Below, piece after piece: positions 60,724-64,000 of a stretch of 64,000 bases of DNA. The DNA comes from Thermoanaerobaculum sp964488355 (lineage in GTDB: Bacteria > Acidobacteriota > Thermoanaerobaculia > Thermoanaerobaculales > Thermoanaerobaculaceae). A program made the position numbers and the translations under genes. The notes under the pieces are model-generated. The model did no database searches. It was not told where the DNA came from and saw only the letters and a program-made list of their open reading frames with translations. How positions within the stretch are numbered: position 1 is the first letter of the stretch; each line of letters begins with the position of its first letter. The DNA lies in contig CAZAUJ010000002.1 in NCBI GenBank assembly GCA_964488355.1, forward strand, positions 190,335-254,334, in the 5' to 3' direction.

Positions 60724-63700
60724 ATGAAGAGAGTGGGAATTCTGTTTTTGGGCTTTTTGCTTGGTGCTTTGCCGCTGGCGGCGCAGGAGCAAACTGGTGC
60801 CATCAGCGGCCAGGTGGTGGACAACCAGAATCAGCCCTTGCCGGGTGTTACCGTGGAGGCGGTGGATGCCTCGGGTGCTCGCGTGCACGCCATTACCGAT
60901 CAAAACGGGCGTTTCCGCTTTCCGCGCTTACTTGCCGGTAAATACAAGGTGACGGCTCAGCTGAGTGGCTTCGTGCCGGCTTCGGCCGCGGACGTGAACG
61001 TCACGCTCGGTAAGGAGGTGACCTTGGCCTTCACCCTGCAGCCGGGCTTCGCCGAGGAGGTCACGGTCACGGCAGGGGCGGTGATGGTAGATACCACGTC
61101 CAACGCCACCGCCCGCAGCTTCAGCGCCGACGAAATAGCCAACCTGCCCTTGCCCCGCGACTTCTCCGCTGTCGTGAACTTAGCTCCCGGTGCTGAGTAC
61201 GAGGCCTTCCTGGGGGGTATCTCCGTAGACGGCGCCTCCGGCTCGGAAAACCGGTATTTCATCGACGGCATCGACACCACCGACCCGGTGGAGGGCCTCC
61301 AGGGTCAGGGAATGGTGATTGACTTTGTGCAAGAGGTGCAGGTGAAATCGGCGGGGTACCAGGCAGAGTTCGGCGGCTCCCTGGGTGGCGTGATCAACGC
61401 GGTGACCAAGACCGGTACCAACGCCTTCTCCGGTAGCGTGGGCCTCTGGTACCGTGACGACAGCCTGGAACCGGAGTCGCGCAATGCCGGCGGAACCCCG
61501 GCGGAGGCCTCCTACACCGATGGCCGGGTGTGCGGCGCGGGTTTGCCCTGCCGCGTCACCTTCAACGGTGATGCCTTTACGCAAATCGAGCCCACGATCA
61601 CCTTGGGTGGGCCCCTCATGCGCGACCGGCTGTGGTTCTTTTTGGGTTTGGACCAGCGGAAAACCGATATTGACCGCACCCCCTGGGCAGCTGGAACCGA
61701 CCCCCGTAACCCGCAGCTGGGTACGCGAACCTTCAGCCAGACGGATACCTATACCTACCTCACAGGCAACCTCAAGGGCCAGTTGGCTGACAACCTGATT
61801 ATCAAGTTCGCCACCAACATCACGCGACGGAAGATCGAAAACTCCCTGCCGGCGGAAAACGGAACTACGCCTGCGACTGCGGATCTGGGCATAACCAACG
61901 AGTATCCGCGCGATACCTACTCGCTGTATGTGGACTACGTGCCCAGTGCCAACTTCATCATTTCGGCCAAGGCTGGGCGGTTTAGCCTGGACGAGAAAAC
62001 CTCTGGCCTGGACGCTACGTACCGCATCCTGTTCCAAAGCGGCAGCTCGACCTACCGCAACCAGGAAGGGCCTTTTAGCCCTTCAGCTGGCTTTGACTGG
62101 CAGCCGGTGGGCTTCGCCAGTGTCCCTGTAGATTCCTTTTGGGGCACCGCCTTCGACAATTGGACCCGCGACGAGGTCGCGCTGGATGCTACCTGGTACG
62201 TGGAAGCGGCCGGCAGTCACCAAGTCAAGGGCGGCGTGCAGTACGCCAAGTACAAGAACCGCCTCTCCTACGGGGAAAACGGCAACCTCTTCATCATCCG
62301 CTGGGGCTTGGCGGATCGCTTCGGTATTGGTGTGCGGGGTGATTACGGCTCGGTGGAGGTGCGTCGCTACCGCGAGGAGGGCAAGGGCGAGACGGAGAAC
62401 CTGGGTATCTTTTTGCAGGATAGCTGGCAGGTGCTTCCGAACCTTACCATTAACTACGGTCTGCGCGCTGAGCAGGAGAAGGTACCCACGTACTTTAGCC
62501 AGCCTGGTCTTTCCAAGTACTTTGCTGACTGGAGCTTCTCCGACAAGTTGGCGCCCCGCGTGGGCTTTGCATGGGATGTGCTCAAGGACCAAAGCCTCAA
62601 AGTTTACGGCAGCTGGGGCAAGTATTACGACATCATGAAGATTGAGATGCCGCGGCAGTCCTTCGGCGCCGCCCACTGGATTTCCTACATCTACCCGCTG
62701 AACCGCTTGGATTGGGCTAACTTCCCCGGCGGCTGCCAGACCTCCACCAACGACCCCAACGGCAACCCCTGCGGCAACTTCTTTGGCGCTGACCCGGTCA
62801 ACTTGGACCTGCGCCATCCCACCGACCCGCGTGAGGGCGTGGATCCCAATCTCAAGCCCATGCAGAACCGCGAGTGGCAACTGGGCTTGGAGTACCAGCT
62901 TACCCGCAACAGCGTGCTCGGGGCCCGCTACGTGAACAAGAAGCTCATTGACACCATTGAGGACATCGGCTACATCGTCACTGACCCCGACGGCGTGAAA
63001 TACGAGACCTACATTACCGGTAACCCTGGCAAGGGTATCGTGGGCGGGGATCCGGACGGCTCTGGACCCCTGCCGCCGCAGGCGGAAGCCATCCGCGACT
63101 ACCAGGCCTTGGAGCTCTCCTATGAGCGGCGCTTCTCCGACAACTGGTACGGCCGCGCGTTCTTGACCCTGAGCAAGCTGGAGGGCAACTACTCCGGCTT
63201 GGCCAGCTCCGACGAGTTCGGTCGCGTGGACCCCAACATCGAGCGATACTTCGACGGCCTACCTTACGGCTACGACTCGTACGGCAACTTGGTGGATGGG
63301 GCCCTCAACACCGACCGACCCATTGCCTTGGAGATTCAAGCCGCGTATCGCACCCCCTGGAACATGACCATCGGAGCCAACACCTCCTGGCGCTCGGGTA
63401 GTCCTCGCACCACCTTGGGCGAGATCTTCGGCGTGGAGTTTTACCCCAACGGCCGCAACGACATGGGTCGCGGTCCGTGGATTCGCCGAACCGACCTGTG
63501 GCTGGCGCAAGACTTCAAGTTTGGCGGCCTGGATTTCCAGGTGAACCTCACCGTGCTCAACCTCTTCGACTTCCGCACACCCACGCGCTACTGGACGTAC
63601 AAGTACCTTGAGGACGTGTGCAACGACTTCAACGGCTGCGCTTCCGGTGGCCACTATGGAGACTACGAGTACTACTTCTCGCAGATGGTGCCCTACAACT

Positions 63701-63804
63701 TCGACGAGATCATGCCCACCGACGCGCTTGACCCGCGGTACGGCAAGCCGGTGGCCTGGCAAGCCCCGCGGCAGGTGCGTTTGGGCCTCAAGCTGACCTT
63801 CTGA
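60724..63804 (+). CDS. TonB-dependent receptor 3, Oar-like, with carboxypeptidase-regulatory N-domain
   Basis: 1026 residues. Signal peptide ends near 20 (PLAAQ). CarboxypepD_reg-like domain (GAISGQVVDNQNQPLPGVTVEA), plug (IANLPLPRDFSAVVNLAPG, GVINAVTKTGTNAFSG) and a long barrel ending RLGLKLTF. It is homologous to receptor 2 but differs in the plug-to-barrel region, so the ligand probably differs. It is preceded by a sigma-54-type promoter and a small leader ORF. Confidence 0.95.
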   Translation: MKRVGILFLGFLLGALPLAAQEQTGAISGQVVDNQNQPLPGVTVEAVDASGARVHAITDQNGRFRFPRLLAGKYKVTAQLSGFVPASAADVNVTLGKEVTLAFTLQPGFAEEVTVTAGAVMVDTTSNATARSFSADEIANLPLPRDFSAVVNLAPGAEYEAFLGGISVDGASGSENRYFIDGIDTTDPVEGLQGQGMVIDFVQEVQVKSAGYQAEFGGSLGGVINAVTKTGTNAFSGSVGLWYRDDSLEPESRNAGGTPAEASYTDGRVCGAGLPCRVTFNGDAFTQIEPTITLGGPLMRDRLWFFLGLDQRKTDIDRTPWAAGTDPRNPQLGTRTFSQTDTYTYLTGNLKGQLADNLIIKFATNITRRKIENSLPAENGTTPATADLGITNEYPRDTYSLYVDYVPSANFIISAKAGRFSLDEKTSGLDATYRILFQSGSSTYRNQEGPFSPSAGFDWQPVGFASVPVDSFWGTAFDNWTRDEVALDATWYVEAAGSHQVKGGVQYAKYKNRLSYGENGNLFIIRWGLADRFGIGVRGDYGSVEVRRYREEGKGETENLGIFLQDSWQVLPNLTINYGLRAEQEKVPTYFSQPGLSKYFADWSFSDKLAPRVGFAWDVLKDQSLKVYGSWGKYYDIMKIEMPRQSFGAAHWISYIYPLNRLDWANFPGGCQTSTNDPNGNPCGNFFGADPVNLDLRHPTDPREGVDPNLKPMQNREWQLGLEYQLTRNSVLGARYVNKKLIDTIEDIGYIVTDPDGVKYETYITGNPGKGIVGGDPDGSGPLPPQAEAIRDYQALELSYERRFSDNWYGRAFLTLSKLEGNYSGLASSDEFGRVDPNIERYFDGLPYGYDSYGNLVDGALNTDRPIALEIQAAYRTPWNMTIGANTSWRSGSPRTTLGEIFGVEFYPNGRNDMGRGPWIRRTDLWLAQDFKFGGLDFQVNLTVLNLFDFRTPTRYWTYKYLEDVCNDFNGCASGGHYGDYEYYFSQMVPYNFDEIMPTDALDPRYGKPVAWQAPRQVRLGLKLTF

Positions 63805-63824
63805 GTTGGAGGACGTAGCTTTCC

Positions 63825-63853
63825 GAGGGGGGCCAAAGCCCCCCTCTTTTTTT
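63825..63853 (+). terminator. Rho-independent terminator after receptor 3
   Basis: Stem GAGGGGGGC/GCCCCCCTC with a CAAA loop, followed by seven T. A second small hairpin (GCCCG/CGGGC, 63854-63869) follows directly. Confidence 0.93.
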
Positions 63854-63945
63854 GCCCGTAGCTTCGGGCACCTATTTCGGGGGCATGGGCCCAAGTGGGC
63901 ACGACTGCTCGGGCAAAGCGATGCTGGCGGGCTAGGGACACCGGT

Positions 63946-64000
63946 TGGTGGAGCCGAGGAGGATCGAACTCCCGACCTCCAGAGTGCGATTCTGGCGCTC
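63946..64000 (-). tRNA. tRNA-Ala (anticodon CGC), partial at window edge
   Basis: The 3' half is present. CCA 63948-63946, discriminator A, acceptor arm CGGCTCC with T at position 70 (the G3-U70 identity pair of tRNA-Ala), T-stem/loop with TTCGATC, and anticodon stem CCAGA/TCTGG with loop ATCGCAC (anticodon at 63988-63986). The 5' half, with the D-arm and the 5' acceptor strand, is outside the window. Confidence 0.9.

Noticed and set aside
1..64000. CRISPR arrays, transposases, phage genes and integration sites
   Set aside because: No regularly spaced repeats, no transposase or integrase motifs, and no direct repeats at the tRNA genes were seen.

Overview
This 64 kb window is high-GC and gene-dense. 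It looks like a chromosome segment from a Gram-negative member of the Acidobacteriota, probably near the thermophilic Thermoanaerobaculia. That placement is inferred from three very large Oar-type TonB-dependent receptors with an N-terminal carboxypeptidase-regulatory domain, an MXAN_5187-type protein, an outer-membrane/LPS-type ABC exporter and the heavy use of GTG starts; no rRNA is present to confirm it. I see no insertion sequence, phage, CRISPR array or plasmid function.

Layout. 1-4.7 kb: the 5' part of a TonB-dependent receptor (cut by the window edge), a DUF1858 protein, a tRNA-Asn with its promoter, a pyrimidine-dimer-glycosylase-like gene, and a small arsR-doxX-CDGSH operon. 4.8-8.1 kb: a secreted sortilin/BNR-repeat protein. 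8.4-16.4 kb: a seven-gene, translationally coupled operon for a hydrogenase-4-like (Hyf/Ehr) membrane complex whose large subunit has lost the [NiFe] cysteines, headed by a regulator that fuses an excisionase-type helix-turn-helix to a PtsN-like EIIA domain. 16.5-18.8 kb: DUF3891, glycerate 2-kinase and a YggX-like iron-trafficking gene.

18.9-45.1 kb is a surface-polysaccharide and pilus region: HAD hydrolase, mannose-1-phosphate guanylyltransferase, a ligand-binding lipoprotein, Wzm/Wzt exporter, two large membrane proteins, two O-antigen ligase/polymerase-like proteins, a membrane-anchored spermidine-synthase-like protein, four glycosyltransferases, a WecA/MraY-type transferase and a UGM-like flavoprotein. 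Interleaved are two tandem GspG-like pilins with -24/-12 (sigma-54) promoters and, at the end of the glycan operon, prepilin peptidase, a PilS-like kinase and a PilR-like sigma-54 activator that lacks the usual Fis-type DNA-binding domain.

45.1-54.8 kb is mostly housekeeping: SelA, an MXAN_5187-type protein, a secreted TPR protein, YchF, TldD/TldE and a three-gene biotin-dependent acyl-CoA carboxylase. 54.8-63.9 kb: two Oar-like receptors flanking a phosphatase-TPR protein. Both receptors have sigma-54-like promoters and short upstream ORFs that end in an identical 14-base stop/Shine-Dalgarno segment. A partial tRNA-Ala closes the window.

The features that most deserve follow-up are the non-hydrogenase Hyf-like complex with its EIIA-type regulator, and a possible sigma-54 regulon joining pilins and outer-membrane receptors with an activator that has no DNA-binding domain.
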